Shown: positions 36,322 through 43,701 of the stretch, one piece after another
How the letters are laid out: each line of letters begins with the position of its first letter
Numbering within the stretch: position 1 is the stretch's first letter
Assembly: GCF_000312425.1 (NCBI RefSeq)
Contig: NZ_HE997181.1
Span: 1,455,486-1,519,485, forward strand
DNA from: Reyranella massiliensis 521
GTDB lineage: Bacteria; Pseudomonadota; Alphaproteobacteria; Reyranellales; Reyranellaceae
Length of the DNA stretch: 64,000 nt
Reading direction: 5' to 3'
Translations under genes and position numbers: made by a program
The notes under the pieces: generated by a model
Seen by the model: only the letters and a program-made list of their open reading frames with translations
What the model was told of the DNA's origin: nothing
Database searches by the model: none

Positions 36322-36350
36322 TTGACCTGATGAATTACTTTAAGTACGGT
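36322..36350 (+). promoter_or_regulatory. Possible promoter of the Flp pilin gene
   Basis: TTGACC, 17 bases and TACGGT within a strikingly AT-rich stretch (about 36265-36390), some 70 bases before the pilin ATG. The -10 match is weak. Confidence 0.4.
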
Positions 36351-36421
36351 AGCTAAGTTGATTCACAATTCATATTGAGAGGCGAGGCCGGCCCGCCTCG
36401 CTGAATTGCGTGGGGGCAGAT

Positions 36422-36583
36422 ATGCTGTCGATCTTCCGTCGCTTGATGAAGAGCACCCAGGGCGCAACGGCGGTCGAGCTCACGCTGATCACCTCGATCA
36501 TCGCTGTCGCAGCCATTGCCTCCATGCGTTCCGTCACCGGCAAGGTGACCAACGTGCTCAACGCAGTGGGTCCGCTGAACTAG
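36422..36583 (+). CDS. Flp/Fap type IVb pilin
   Basis: The 53-residue product is a Flp-type prepilin: a short leader LSIFRRLMKSTQG, then ATAVELTLITSIIAVAAIAS, with cleavage expected after the Gly and the conserved Glu at mature position 5 (the usual following Tyr is Leu here). The hydrophobic stretch forms the pilus core. Flp pilins are exported by the Tad system. Only a prepilin peptidase follows, and that gene is frameshifted; no tadABC, cpaBCE or rcpA genes are within the window. Confidence 0.88.
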   Translation: MLSIFRRLMKSTQGATAVELTLITSIIAVAAIASMRSVTGKVTNVLNAVGPLN

Positions 36584-36605
36584 CCTTCCCCGGCGCAGGT
36601 GGCGG

Positions 36606-37117
36606 ATGCCATTCCTCGCGCTTTTCCAGACCGGATGCCTGATCGTCCTCGCCGTTCTGCTCGTTGTGGCGGCGTGGCAGGATCTGCGCACTCTGCACAT
36701 CTCAAATAGCCTGCCCCTGTCCGTCGTCGGCGCCTTCGTGGCCTGGTCGATCCTTGGCATGGTCGCGGGGACACTGACGGTGGAAGGGATCGCGCTGTCC
36801 ATAGGGTACGCCGCCGTGCTCTTCCTCGTTGCCGCTGCGGGCTTTGCCGCCGGAATGATAGGTGGGGGCGACGTCAAGCTGGCCGCGGCTGTGGCCCTCT
36901 TCGCCGGCCCAGCCCTGATGCTGGATTTCCTGCTCGTCGTTGGCGTCGTTGCGGTGTTCTGGGAATCGTCGTGCTGGCCGGCGTGCAGATCGGGCCGGTT
37001 GCCAATGCCGACGGGTCGACGGCGCGCGGCCGACTTCAGAGCAGGTTGCCCTATGGTCCTGCCATCGCGGCCGGCGGCCTGTGGGTCGCCACTGCGCTGG
37101 CTTGTGCGCTCAAGTAG
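36606..37117 (+). pseudogene. Prepilin peptidase (CpaA/TadV, A24 family) with a frameshift
   Basis: From the ATG the protein reads as an A24 prepilin peptidase: VAAWQDLRTLHISNSL with the first catalytic Asp, and GMIGGGDVKLAAAVALFAGP with the G-x-G-D second Asp. After LLVVGVVAV, near 36953, the family-like sequence moves to another frame: LGIVVLAGVQIGPVANADG, then RLPYGPAIAAGGLWVATA and a stop at 37115. One missing base explains this. Both catalytic aspartates precede the break, but the C-terminal membrane helices are lost in the zero frame. It may be a true mutation or a sequencing error. It follows the Flp pilin by 22 bases. Confidence 0.78.
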
Positions 37118-37184
37118 TCCAAACTTCTTTCCTCGATCGGGGGGAGGCGTCTAGGCTAGGGACAGCGGAGGGGAGAGATTGACC

Positions 37185-37787
37185 ATGCCTATGGCCTCGA
37201 TTGCAGCGAAGCGCGTTCTGTTGGGTCTGCTTGGCGCGATGACGGCGACAGCGACGATTGCCCAGACTCCGGCGCAGGCGCCAACCCGGGTACCGCGCAG
37301 CGTGGTCGAGACGTCGGCGACGCAAGCCGTCCCGCAATTCCGCGATCCCAAGACCGGCCAGGTCTGGAACCAGAACAATGTCGGCACGAACCCGATCGGC
37401 AAGCCGACCGCGGCCGATCTCGCCTTCGATCCTCTGGCGCAGGCGACGCGGATCGACGGCGTCGTGATCCAGCGGCCGACGGCCGTGCGGCTCGGCTGGT
37501 CGCAACCCTCGGCGGGGCCCAATGTACCGCTCGTGTCGCTCGACAATGCCAGCCTGAGTGCTGTTGCCGGCAAGCGTTGGCAGGTCGTGCTTTACGTAGA
37601 CAACAACGCCAATGGCACGATGGTGCCGATGATCGACTGCCGGTTCACTAACGCGGGCAAGACGATCGAAGAAACCCGCGTGCTCGTTCCGGCGCTGGGA
37701 GCCGGCGTTCGCGCCGGTCTCCTGATCTACGGACCCAAGACCGACCTGTTCGTCGATCGTGCCCAGTGCCGGATCGTTTCGCCCTAG
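37185..37787 (+). CDS. Secreted protein of unknown family, paralogue of the 46949 gene
   Basis: The 200-residue protein has a signal peptide (KRVLLGLLGAMTATATIAQ), a short Ala/Pro/Thr linker and a globular part. It is clearly related to the gene product at 46949: both share VPQFRD-x-KTG-x-VW, FDP-x-x-QA, VQRP/IQRP, GP-x-VP-x-x-x-LD, YV-x-NN, a C-x-FTN-x-G segment and YGP-x-x-D-x-FVDR-x-x-CR-x-VSP, including two cysteines likely to form a disulfide. I do not recognise the family. The ATG with the GGAGGGGAG site nine bases upstream is preferred over an earlier TTG. Confidence 0.8.
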   Translation: MPMASIAAKRVLLGLLGAMTATATIAQTPAQAPTRVPRSVVETSATQAVPQFRDPKTGQVWNQNNVGTNPIGKPTAADLAFDPLAQATRIDGVVIQRPTAVRLGWSQPSAGPNVPLVSLDNASLSAVAGKRWQVVLYVDNNANGTMVPMIDCRFTNAGKTIEETRVLVPALGAGVRAGLLIYGPKTDLFVDRAQCRIVSP

Positions 37788-37793
37788 GACGGT

Positions 37794-38558
37794 CTATCCC
37801 TGCACCGAGTAGCCGCCGTCGACGGTGATGGCGGCGCCGGTGACATAGTCCGACGCGTGGCTCGCAAGGAAGACAGCGATACCTGCGAAGTCGTCGGGCG
37901 TACCCCAACGACCGGCCGGCGTGCGCTTCAACACCGAATCATGCAGCGCCGGCACGTCGTGTCGCGCGCGCTGGGTCAGCGCCGTATCGATCCATCCCGG
38001 CAGGATGGCGTTGACCTGAATATTGTCCCTGGCCCACGCGGTCGCCATCGCCTTCGTCATCTGAACGATGCCACCCTTGCTCGCCGCATAGGCCGTCGTG
38101 AAGGAGGCGCCGAAGATCGACATCATGGAGCCGATGTTGATCATCTTGCCGGCGCCGGCCTTCTTCATTTCGGGATAGGCGGCGTGGCTGCACAGGAAGG
38201 CGCTGGTCAGGTTGCTGTCCATCACCTGGTGCCATTCCGCAAGGGTGTATTCCTGCGGCTGCTTGCGGATGTTGATGCCGGCATTGTTGACCAGAATGTC
38301 GAGCCGGCCATGTTGCTTGACGGTGTCGGCGATCAAGGCGCGGCACGAGTCTTCCTTCAGCACGTCGACCGCGATGGCGCTCGCTTTGCCGCCTATGGCT
38401 TGAAGTTCTTTGACGGCGGCATCGTTCTTCGCGGCGTTGCGTCCGGCGACCACCACAGCGGCACCGGCTGCTGCCATACCCTTCGCCATGCCGAGACCAA
38501 TGCCGCCATTGCCGCCGGTGAGGATGGCCACCCGGCCCGAAAGATCGAACAGTTTCAT
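37794..38558 (-). CDS. SDR family oxidoreductase
   Basis: The 254-residue protein is a classical short-chain dehydrogenase: ILTGGNGGIGLGMAKGMA (T-G-x3-G-x-G cofactor motif), VNNAGINIRKQP (N-N-A-G), and the active-site Y-x-x-x-K in TAYAASKGGIVQM. It ends GAAITVDGGYSVQG, as in glucose/2-deoxy-gluconate and 3-oxoacyl reductase relatives. Substrate is unknown. It is convergent with the secreted-protein gene, six bases apart. GGTTCG and CGAACC form an inverted repeat with a 15-base gap (38569-38595) just upstream of the start, which could be an operator. Confidence 0.9.
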   Translation of the reverse strand: MKLFDLSGRVAILTGGNGGIGLGMAKGMAAAGAAVVVAGRNAAKNDAAVKELQAIGGKASAIAVDVLKEDSCRALIADTVKQHGRLDILVNNAGINIRKQPQEYTLAEWHQVMDSNLTSAFLCSHAAYPEMKKAGAGKMINIGSMMSIFGASFTTAYAASKGGIVQMTKAMATAWARDNIQVNAILPGWIDTALTQRARHDVPALHDSVLKRTPAGRWGTPDDFAGIAVFLASHASDYVTGAAITVDGGYSVQG

Positions 38559-38568
38559 TGCTCCCCCC

Positions 38569-38595
38569 GGTTCGTAACAGTCTGTATAGCGAACC
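38569..38595. promoter_or_regulatory. Operator-like inverted repeat upstream of the SDR gene
   Basis: GGTTCG (38569-38574) and CGAACC (38590-38595) flank TATACA on the minus strand, a possible -10, placing the palindrome over the presumed promoter. No regulator gene is adjacent. Confidence 0.35.
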
Positions 38596-38703
38596 TGTAC
38601 AACCGGAACAGCGCAACCGAAAGCGGCTCAAGCCGTTGATCTCAGCCAACGAGACGAGTTCGCGGCTCGACGGCCGGGCTGACCGGCGGGCAGCGGACAA
38701 GGG

Positions 38704-38733
38704 TGGCGGCGGTCGCAAGACCGCCGCCATTTT
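38704..38733. terminator. Strong hairpin between the 91-residue gene and the SDR gene
   Basis: TGGCGGCGGTC, a GCAA loop and GACCGCCGCCA give an 11-pair perfect stem. TTTT follows on the plus strand only. It lies just past the end of the minus-strand gene at 38758 and likely insulates the stress locus. Confidence 0.55.
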
Positions 38734-38757
38734 ATCGTCGAATGTTCCCTATCTTTG

Positions 38758-39033
38758 TCAGGGGCCGGACTTGGTCGGCGCTCCATCTTCCTCGAGCGGC
38801 GGCGCCTGAAGGCGCTGCTGCGCCTTCTTCACGTCGGCGAACAGGCTGTGCTCGCCTTCGTTCATGCCTTCCTCGCTGGCCACCTGGAGAAGGCGGGCAT
38901 CGAGTTCCCACTGTTTCAGAATCTTGGTCTTCTCGATCACGTCGAGATCGCGGCTGTCCACGACATCGGCGGGATGCCGGAATACGCTGCTGGGATTCGA
39001 CAGGGCCTTCTTCTTGTCTTCGGCGCTGATCAT
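38758..39033 (-). CDS. Small helical protein in the stress locus, unknown
   Basis: The 91-residue product contains NPSSVFRHPADVV and a conserved helical core IEKTKILKQWELDARLLQVA followed by SEEGMNEGE. Similar small proteins (with an ILRRWEYDARELQVAEEEGM-like core) are frequent in alphaproteobacteria and lack a known function. No signal or membrane segment is seen. An exact sigma-EcfG promoter match (39061-39086) sits about 28 bases before its ATG, so it is probably a member of the general stress regulon as well as the last gene of the ecfG-nepR strand. Confidence 0.82.
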   Translation of the reverse strand: MISAEDKKKALSNPSSVFRHPADVVDSRDLDVIEKTKILKQWELDARLLQVASEEGMNEGEHSLFADVKKAQQRLQAPPLEEDGAPTKSGP

Positions 39034-39060
39034 GATGCCTCCGCTTTCTGTCTACGCAGC

Positions 39061-39086
39061 AACGGAGTTCCGACCAGCCGAGTTCC
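39061..39086 (-). promoter_or_regulatory. Predicted sigma-EcfG promoter of the 91-residue protein gene
   Basis: On the minus strand, GGAAC (39086-39082), 17 bases, CGTT (39064-39061). Exact consensus, 28 bases from the ATG, just past the nepR stop. Confidence 0.75.
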
Positions 39087-39092
39087 CGTAGT

Positions 39093-39323
39093 TTACTTCT
39101 TCCCCACAGGGGGGCTGTCAGACGTGCCGTTCTGCTTCTCCCGGGCAGCATCCTTGTCGATCAGGGTGAGCAGATCGTCAGGCAGAGGCTCGTTCGTGAT
39201 CTCGTCGTACATCGCATGGAGCTGCTTTTGCAGCCACATGTCGAAGGGACGCTCACCTGTTTTCGGTGTGGGGCGATCCGAACGCGGGCGCCCATCGCCC
39301 GCCTTGCTGGTGTCATCGGCCAT
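39093..39323 (-). CDS. nepR: Anti-sigma factor NepR
   Basis: NepR binds EcfG and holds it inactive until phosphorylated PhyR takes NepR away. The 76-residue product has a disordered polar N terminus and the two-helix NepR core: PFDMWLQKQLHAMYDEITNE and PLPDDLLTLIDKDA. I start at MADDTSKAGDG because a GGGGAG site precedes that ATG; an upstream in-frame ATG would add 27 residues without family similarity. It lies 117 bases downstream of an EcfG-type sigma gene on the same strand, while phyR is transcribed away from it 1.8 kb off. Confidence 0.88.
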   Translation of the reverse strand: MADDTSKAGDGRPRSDRPTPKTGERPFDMWLQKQLHAMYDEITNEPLPDDLLTLIDKDAAREKQNGTSDSPPVGKK

Positions 39324-39440
39324 TACATGCTCCCCGGAGACAGAAGGCTCCGCGGGACCCTGTTCGACCCATGCCGCTCTCCCCCTGAAATCGCCCATGG
39401 CCATTTCACACTCAACTGAAGTGTTTGAAAAGGGGCACGG

Positions 39441-40022
39441 TTAACGCGTCGTTGCCCGAGGCTCTTCGCTGTTCTGCACGGTGCCGCCACGGACTTCCTC
39501 TGCCGGCTGGCGCGTGTCGCCTTCCAGAAGGAGCCGCTCGAGAGTATCGCGTGCGCGGGAAATACGGCTCTTCACGGTGCCGACCGAGACACCCGTATGT
39601 TCGGCGATCGTCTCGTAAGGCAGTCCCTCGAGCACGGCGAGCAACAATGCCTCGCGCTGCGCGGAAGCAAGCTTGCCGAACGCGTTCATGAATTCACGCA
39701 TGATCAACCCGCTGTCCTGATGAGCTGGATGGGAAAGCGATTCGGCAATCGCAGTGTCCACAGGCACCGTCGGGCGACGACGGCGCAGGCCGGAAATGAA
39801 TTCGTTACGCTGAATGCGGAACAGCCAGGCAGCCAAGTTGGTGCCGGGCTGGAAACTGTGACGGCCGGTCAGCGCCTTGACCACTGTATCGTGCACGAGG
39901 TCGTCGGCCGCATCGCGGTCACGCGTCAGTGAGAGAGCGTAGATCCGCAGGCGGGGCAGGACAGTCTTCAGTTGCTCGTGAAAGTCGAGAACGGTCTGGT
40001 CCTGCTGAATCTGCGCCGTCAT
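39441..40022 (-). CDS. EcfG-type (ECF15-like) RNA polymerase sigma factor, copy 1
   Basis: The 193-residue protein has sigma region 2 (LPRLRIYALSLTRDRDAADD, LVHDTVVKALTGRHSFQPGT, NLAAWLFRIQRNEFISGLRR) and region 4 (LASAQREALLLAVLEGLPYE, TIAEHTGVSVGTVKSRISRA). The GTNLAAWLF wording and the neighbouring nepR point to the EcfG group. The ATG starting MTAQIQQDQ has a GAGGAGAG site. The two EcfG-like copies are 121 bases apart on one strand and differ greatly in the linker and region 4, so they are old paralogues. Which is the main stress sigma cannot be told here. Confidence 0.88.
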   Translation of the reverse strand: MTAQIQQDQTVLDFHEQLKTVLPRLRIYALSLTRDRDAADDLVHDTVVKALTGRHSFQPGTNLAAWLFRIQRNEFISGLRRRRPTVPVDTAIAESLSHPAHQDSGLIMREFMNAFGKLASAQREALLLAVLEGLPYETIAEHTGVSVGTVKSRISRARDTLERLLLEGDTRQPAEEVRGGTVQNSEEPRATTR

Positions 40023-40143
40023 TGTTCTCTCTCCTCGGTAATTGCGTCCTACCTCGAACAAATGACTGAGCTTGCTTTTGGTTACAGGCACAGGAGATCT
40101 TATTTTCTAAGTATTTGATATTGCTGGATAAATTTGTGAAGAT

Positions 40144-40608
40144 TTATTGTAGTTTTTCCGAGAGATACTTGCGCGCCCGCGATACTCGCGCCTTGAGCGT
40201 GCCGACTGAACAACCACACAGGCTGGCTGCTTCCTCATAAGAAAAACCACCTGCGCCCACGAGCACCAAGGCTTCACGCGACTGGGGGCTGAGCTTCCAC
40301 AATTCTATCGAAAGCTCCTTTAGAGCGAGCGTCGCTTCCGGATTGTCGACGGCGGGAAGCGGCGCGGCCACCTCGTCGTCGATTGTCTGCGGCCGCCGCC
40401 GCTGCGTGCGCAGGTCCGAATAGAAGCGATTGCGCATGATGGTGAACAACCAGCCCTTGAGATTGGTGCCTGGCGTGAACTGCTCGTGCTTGTCGAGGGC
40501 TGCGAGGATGGTGTTCTGCACAAGATCGTCTGCCGCCTCGCGCTCTCGGCACATGAACCGTGCGAAAGCACGAAGATCGGGAAGAAGGGCGACGATGTCT
40601 TCTTTCAT
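40144..40608 (-). CDS. EcfG-type (ECF15-like) RNA polymerase sigma factor, copy 2
   Basis: The protein of about 154 residues has region 2 (LLPDLRAFARFMCREREAAD, GTNLKGWLFTIMRNRFYSDL) and region 4 (QSREALVLVGAGGFSYEEAA, SLCGCSVGTLKARVSRA). The phrase LVGAxGFSYEEAAxxCGCxVGT is the classic EcfG region 4, arguably closer to characterised EcfG than copy 1. It lacks a long C-terminal tail. Three candidate starts (ATG at 40608 or 40611, TTG at 40617) lack a clear ribosome site. It is divergent from csbD. Confidence 0.87.
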   Translation of the reverse strand: MKEDIVALLPDLRAFARFMCREREAADDLVQNTILAALDKHEQFTPGTNLKGWLFTIMRNRFYSDLRTQRRRPQTIDDEVAAPLPAVDNPEATLALKELSIELWKLSPQSREALVLVGAGGFSYEEAASLCGCSVGTLKARVSRARKYLSEKLQ

Positions 40609-40659
40609 CATTGTCAATGTGGGGAGCCCAAGGCTGAACGAAAGAGAAAATCGAAGGTG

Positions 40660-40684
40660 GCAACCGCGTCCCGATGGCAGCGTT
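40660..40684 (+). promoter_or_regulatory. Predicted sigma-EcfG promoter of csbD
   Basis: GGCAAC ending at 40664, 16 bases, CGTT at 40681-40684; one mismatch (GCAAC for GGAAC). It ends 45 bases before the CsbD ATG. Confidence 0.6.
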
Positions 40685-40729
40685 GCCAGATGCAGATTGA
40701 GACATTGTCAACCAGAGAGGGAGTTAGCC

Positions 40730-40927
40730 ATGAACTGGGATCGCATCGAAGGTAATTGGAAGCAGGTCACCGGCAAGGTCAAGGAACAGTGGGGCAAACT
40801 GACCGACGACGATATCAAGGTGATCGACGGCAAGCAGGAGCAGCTGGTCGGCCGCATTCAGGAGCGCTATGGCGTGGCCAAGGATGAGGCCGAGAAACAG
40901 GTGCAGAGCTGGATCGGGCGCATGTGA
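40730..40927 (+). CDS. csbD: CsbD family stress protein
   Basis: The 65-residue protein is a standard CsbD: MNWDRIEGNWKQVTGKVKEQ, then WGKLTDDDIKVIDGKQEQL and VGRIQERYGVAKDEAEKQV. CsbD proteins are abundant in stressed cells of many bacteria and have no defined biochemical role. A near-consensus sigma-EcfG promoter precedes it. The window holds a second, exported CsbD at 46584 with the same core, see findings. Confidence 0.93.
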   Translation: MNWDRIEGNWKQVTGKVKEQWGKLTDDDIKVIDGKQEQLVGRIQERYGVAKDEAEKQVQSWIGRM

Positions 40928-40939
40928 CCGGAAAGGTTC

Positions 40940-40964
40940 GGAACCTGTCATTGCATTTGACGTT
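40940..40964 (+). promoter_or_regulatory. Predicted sigma-EcfG promoter of phyR
   Basis: GGAAC (40940-40944), 16 bases, CGTT (40961-40964): exact consensus. Transcription would begin near 40971, giving a leader of about 180 bases before the phyR GTG, including the hairpin at 40984-41016. It implies positive autoregulation, known for phyR in other alphaproteobacteria. Confidence 0.75.
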
Positions 40965-40983
40965 GTTTGAATAGAAGGTTTGA

Positions 40984-41016
40984 CGCCTCCCAGGGAAACA
41001 AGAACCTTGGGAGGCG
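40984..41016 (+). other. Stable hairpin in the csbD-phyR intergenic region
   Basis: CGCCTCCCAGGG pairs with CCTTGGGAGGCG (12 pairs, one wobble) around a nine-base A-rich loop. No T run follows. It is both past csbD and inside the predicted phyR leader, so it may be a csbD transcript end or a phyR leader structure. A ten-codon frame (ATG at 41022, TAG at 41052) starts five bases after it. Confidence 0.55.
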
Positions 41017-41152
41017 CAGCCATGTCCGGCTTCATCGCCCCTAATGGTTCGTAGGCCTGATGGTTGGTAGGATGGAGCGCTGGGCGCGCTGTGAGCGTCC
41101 GATTTCGGGTGCTTCTCAGGGATTAAGGCTATTGAGTGAGAGGGAGAGCGCT

Positions 41153-41956
41153 GTGGCGGAAGGGCAGGTAGCGACCAAGAAAATGTCCGAGGCGATCACC
41201 AGGACGTTGCCGTTTCTGCGTCGCTATGCGCGGGCAGTTACCGGATCGCAGCAGCAGGGAGATGAATGGGTTCGGCTTTGCGCTGAGGTTGCCGTGCAGC
41301 AGCCCGAGCTCATTGCCGAGGCCGAGGATACGAAAGTGGGCGTGTTCGCGCTGTTCCATCGACTGCGCCAGCCGTTCGGCGACATTGAGGTGGCGGCCAG
41401 CGGTGGCGAGAGCGTCAGCGGCCGGTTGAAGGAATCACTGACCGACATGGCGCCGATGCAGCGTCAGGTTTTGTTGCTCACCGTTCTCGAAGGATTCACC
41501 GTAAGCGACGCGGCCCACATTCTGGGCGTGAGCGTCGATGTGGCCGAGCGCAGCCTCGAGGAAGCACGTCGGGAGCTGCAGCGCGTAGCCTCGGTGCGCG
41601 TGCTGGTCATCGAGGACGAAGCCGTCATTGCACTCGATGTGGCGGACATCGTACGTAACGCCGGACACGAGGTCGTGGGTATTGCGGCCACTGAGAAGGC
41701 AGCGATCGACCTTGCCTCGAAGCACTCGCCGCATCTGGTGCTGGCCGATATTCAGCTTCGCGGTTCCGACAGCGGAATCTCCGCCGTCAATCAAATCATG
41801 AAATCGATGTCGGTGCCGGTGATTTTCGTCACCGGCTTCCCGGAGCGGCTGCTGACCGGCAAGCAGGTTGAGCCGGCGTTCGTGATCTCCAAGCCGTTCG
41901 ATCCCGATCTCCTTCGCGCGGCTATCGCGCAGGCGCTCGATACCGTATCGATCTGA
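41153..41956 (+). CDS. phyR: PhyR: sigma-mimic response regulator of the general stress response
   Basis: PhyR is the anti-anti-sigma factor: when phosphorylated, its sigma-like domain captures NepR and frees EcfG. The 267-residue protein has an EcfG-like N-terminal half (TRTLPFLRRYARAVTGSQQQ, then MAPMQRQVLLLTVLEGFTVS and DAAHILGVSVDVAERSLEEA) and a C-terminal receiver domain (VRVLVIEDEAVIALDVADIV, phospho-acceptor Asp in HLVLADIQLRGSDSG, FVTGFPERLLTG, and the Lys in FVISKPFDPD). I start at a GTG preceded by GAGGGAGAG; a start further upstream would add over 30 residues not found in the family. The sensor kinase follows 17 bases later. Confidence 0.94.
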   Translation: MAEGQVATKKMSEAITRTLPFLRRYARAVTGSQQQGDEWVRLCAEVAVQQPELIAEAEDTKVGVFALFHRLRQPFGDIEVAASGGESVSGRLKESLTDMAPMQRQVLLLTVLEGFTVSDAAHILGVSVDVAERSLEEARRELQRVASVRVLVIEDEAVIALDVADIVRNAGHEVVGIAATEKAAIDLASKHSPHLVLADIQLRGSDSGISAVNQIMKSMSVPVIFVTGFPERLLTGKQVEPAFVISKPFDPDLLRAAIAQALDTVSI

Positions 41957-41973
41957 CCGCGAGATCGGAGCAG

Positions 41974-43701
41974 ATGCCGGCGCGATGGTCACTCCGGTCG
42001 ACGCTGGTCGCGATTGCAGCATTGACGCTCCTGCCGATTCTCGGACTTGCCGCCTGGCAGGCCGAGCGGGAGCAGGCAGCGAAAGCTGACCTGCGGGAGG
42101 CATCGCTCACCGCTGCAGCCGACCTCGTTGGAGCGCGCTATGGCGAATTGATCGAAGCCTCGCGGCGCTTGCTTTCCGCGGCCTGCACGGCCGATGTCGT
42201 GCGCCAGAGCGCAAACATCCAGCCCGAACCTGTCGACGTCAGCCGTTGTGAATCCTACTTCACGCGCGTGCTTAGCACGGCGCCGTCGCAGTATTCCGTC
42301 ATGCTAGTGACGGACGACCAGGGTGTCGCGCGTTGTGCCAGTCAGCCCACGGCAGTGGGCATGAGCTTCGCCGACCGCGATATCTTCCAGCAGGTGCGTT
42401 CTTCTGGCCAATTCGCGATGGGCGAACAAGTCGCAAGCCGCCTTGGACCGAATACGATCATTCCGGTGGCATTGCCGATCGCGAGCGATGGTGCCTTTCG
42501 CGGCATGTGCGCGGTCGGCATCACGCTCAAGGCCCTCGGCGACATTGCGGCCGCACCATCGTCAGGCTCGATCGGGGCAGCGGTCGTTGCCCGTGATGGG
42601 GCAACGATAGGCGGCGATCCGGTTGCAATGCGCCGGCTGCCGATGTCGTCTCGTCTTGCGGCATCTATTACCGGCGGCCAGTTGGACTTTTCCGAGTACG
42701 GACGGGATAGCTCTCTCTATCAGTTTCGCGTCCAGCCGATCACCGGCAGCACGCTCTTTGCGGTGACATCCGTGCCGATCCCGGACGGCATTACGGGATT
42801 GACCGAGGGCTGGGCGGCTTTCGGGCTGTTTGTACTGGCCGTGATCGTCGTATTGCTGGTGGTCTGGTTGAGCGCCAATCGCTGGTGTGTGCAGCCGCTG
42901 CGGTATATCCAGACCTTCGCCGAGAAGGTGGCGCGGGGCGAAGAGGCCAAGTTTGCACCGCCTCATGCCTGGTCACCGGAAATGGCCTCGATTGGCGCGG
43001 GTGTTTCGGCCATGGCAGAGGCAATCGCCAGCCGTGAAGCCGAACTGCGGGCCGGCCTCGAACAACGCGACCATATGCTGCGCGAGATCCACCATCGCGT
43101 GAAGAACAACCTCCAGATGATCTCGAGTCTGCTCAACCTACAGGCCGGCGAGATCAGGTCGCCGCGAATCCGGCGCTTCTTCGGCGACGCACAAAATCGC
43201 GTACTCACGCTTTCGATCCTGCACCGGCATCTCTACGAGCGTTCGAGCTGGTCACTGGTCGACTTTCAGCAGTTCATCAGCGATCTGGTGCGTCAGATCT
43301 CGGTGGGCCGCCGGGGTGCCGAACGGCAGGCGCCGCGCTACCATATCCGCGCGCCCATCATGGCGGTGGGACCCGACACGGCAATTCCCGTCGGCCTCAT
43401 CGTGACTGAGGCCGTGAGCATCGCGCTCACTCACGATTTCGAGGGCGTGGCGTCGCCGGAAGTGCGAATCGAGACGATCGAGAAAGACGGACAGGTGGAG
43501 CTGGTGATCGAGGACAATGGCCTGAGACGCGATGCCGGTACCCTCGGCCCCGACGGCCGTGGCGGCTTCGGTCTCACGTTGATCCGAGGGCTGGCCATGC
43601 AGCTTGGCGGTGAAGCCACGATCTCGGTCAAGGAGGGTGGGGGCAGCCGTATTGCCGTCGTCTTCCCGGCGCCCGGCGCCGACGAGGGAGAGGATGTCTA
43701 A
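41974..43701 (+). CDS. Sensor histidine kinase (HisKA_2/HWE type), probable PhyR kinase
   Basis: The 575-residue protein has an N-terminal membrane helix (LVAIAALTLLPILGLAAWQ), a periplasmic sensor region of about 240 residues resembling a Cache-type domain, a second membrane helix near residue 280 (GLFVLAVIVVLLVVWLSANR), a HAMP-like linker, and a HisKA_2 kinase core with MLREIHHRVKNNLQMISSLL (phospho-His) and the ATPase motifs VELVIEDNGL and GRGGFGLTLIRGLAMQLGG. PhyK-type kinases of PhyR are of this class. The place directly after phyR makes it the best candidate for the PhyR kinase. The signal is unknown. Its end overlaps the next gene by eight bases. Confidence 0.9.
   Translation: MPARWSLRSTLVAIAALTLLPILGLAAWQAEREQAAKADLREASLTAAADLVGARYGELIEASRRLLSAACTADVVRQSANIQPEPVDVSRCESYFTRVLSTAPSQYSVMLVTDDQGVARCASQPTAVGMSFADRDIFQQVRSSGQFAMGEQVASRLGPNTIIPVALPIASDGAFRGMCAVGITLKALGDIAAAPSSGSIGAAVVARDGATIGGDPVAMRRLPMSSRLAASITGGQLDFSEYGRDSSLYQFRVQPITGSTLFAVTSVPIPDGITGLTEGWAAFGLFVLAVIVVLLVVWLSANRWCVQPLRYIQTFAEKVARGEEAKFAPPHAWSPEMASIGAGVSAMAEAIASREAELRAGLEQRDHMLREIHHRVKNNLQMISSLLNLQAGEIRSPRIRRFFGDAQNRVLTLSILHRHLYERSSWSLVDFQQFISDLVRQISVGRRGAERQAPRYHIRAPIMAVGPDTAIPVGLIVTEAVSIALTHDFEGVASPEVRIETIEKDGQVELVIEDNGLRRDAGTLGPDGRGGFGLTLIRGLAMQLGGEATISVKEGGGSRIAVVFPAPGADEGEDV

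Noticed and set aside
41022..41054. Ten-codon frame after the csbD-phyR hairpin
   Set aside because: Too short and without a ribosome site to call as a gene; noted only as part of the leader.
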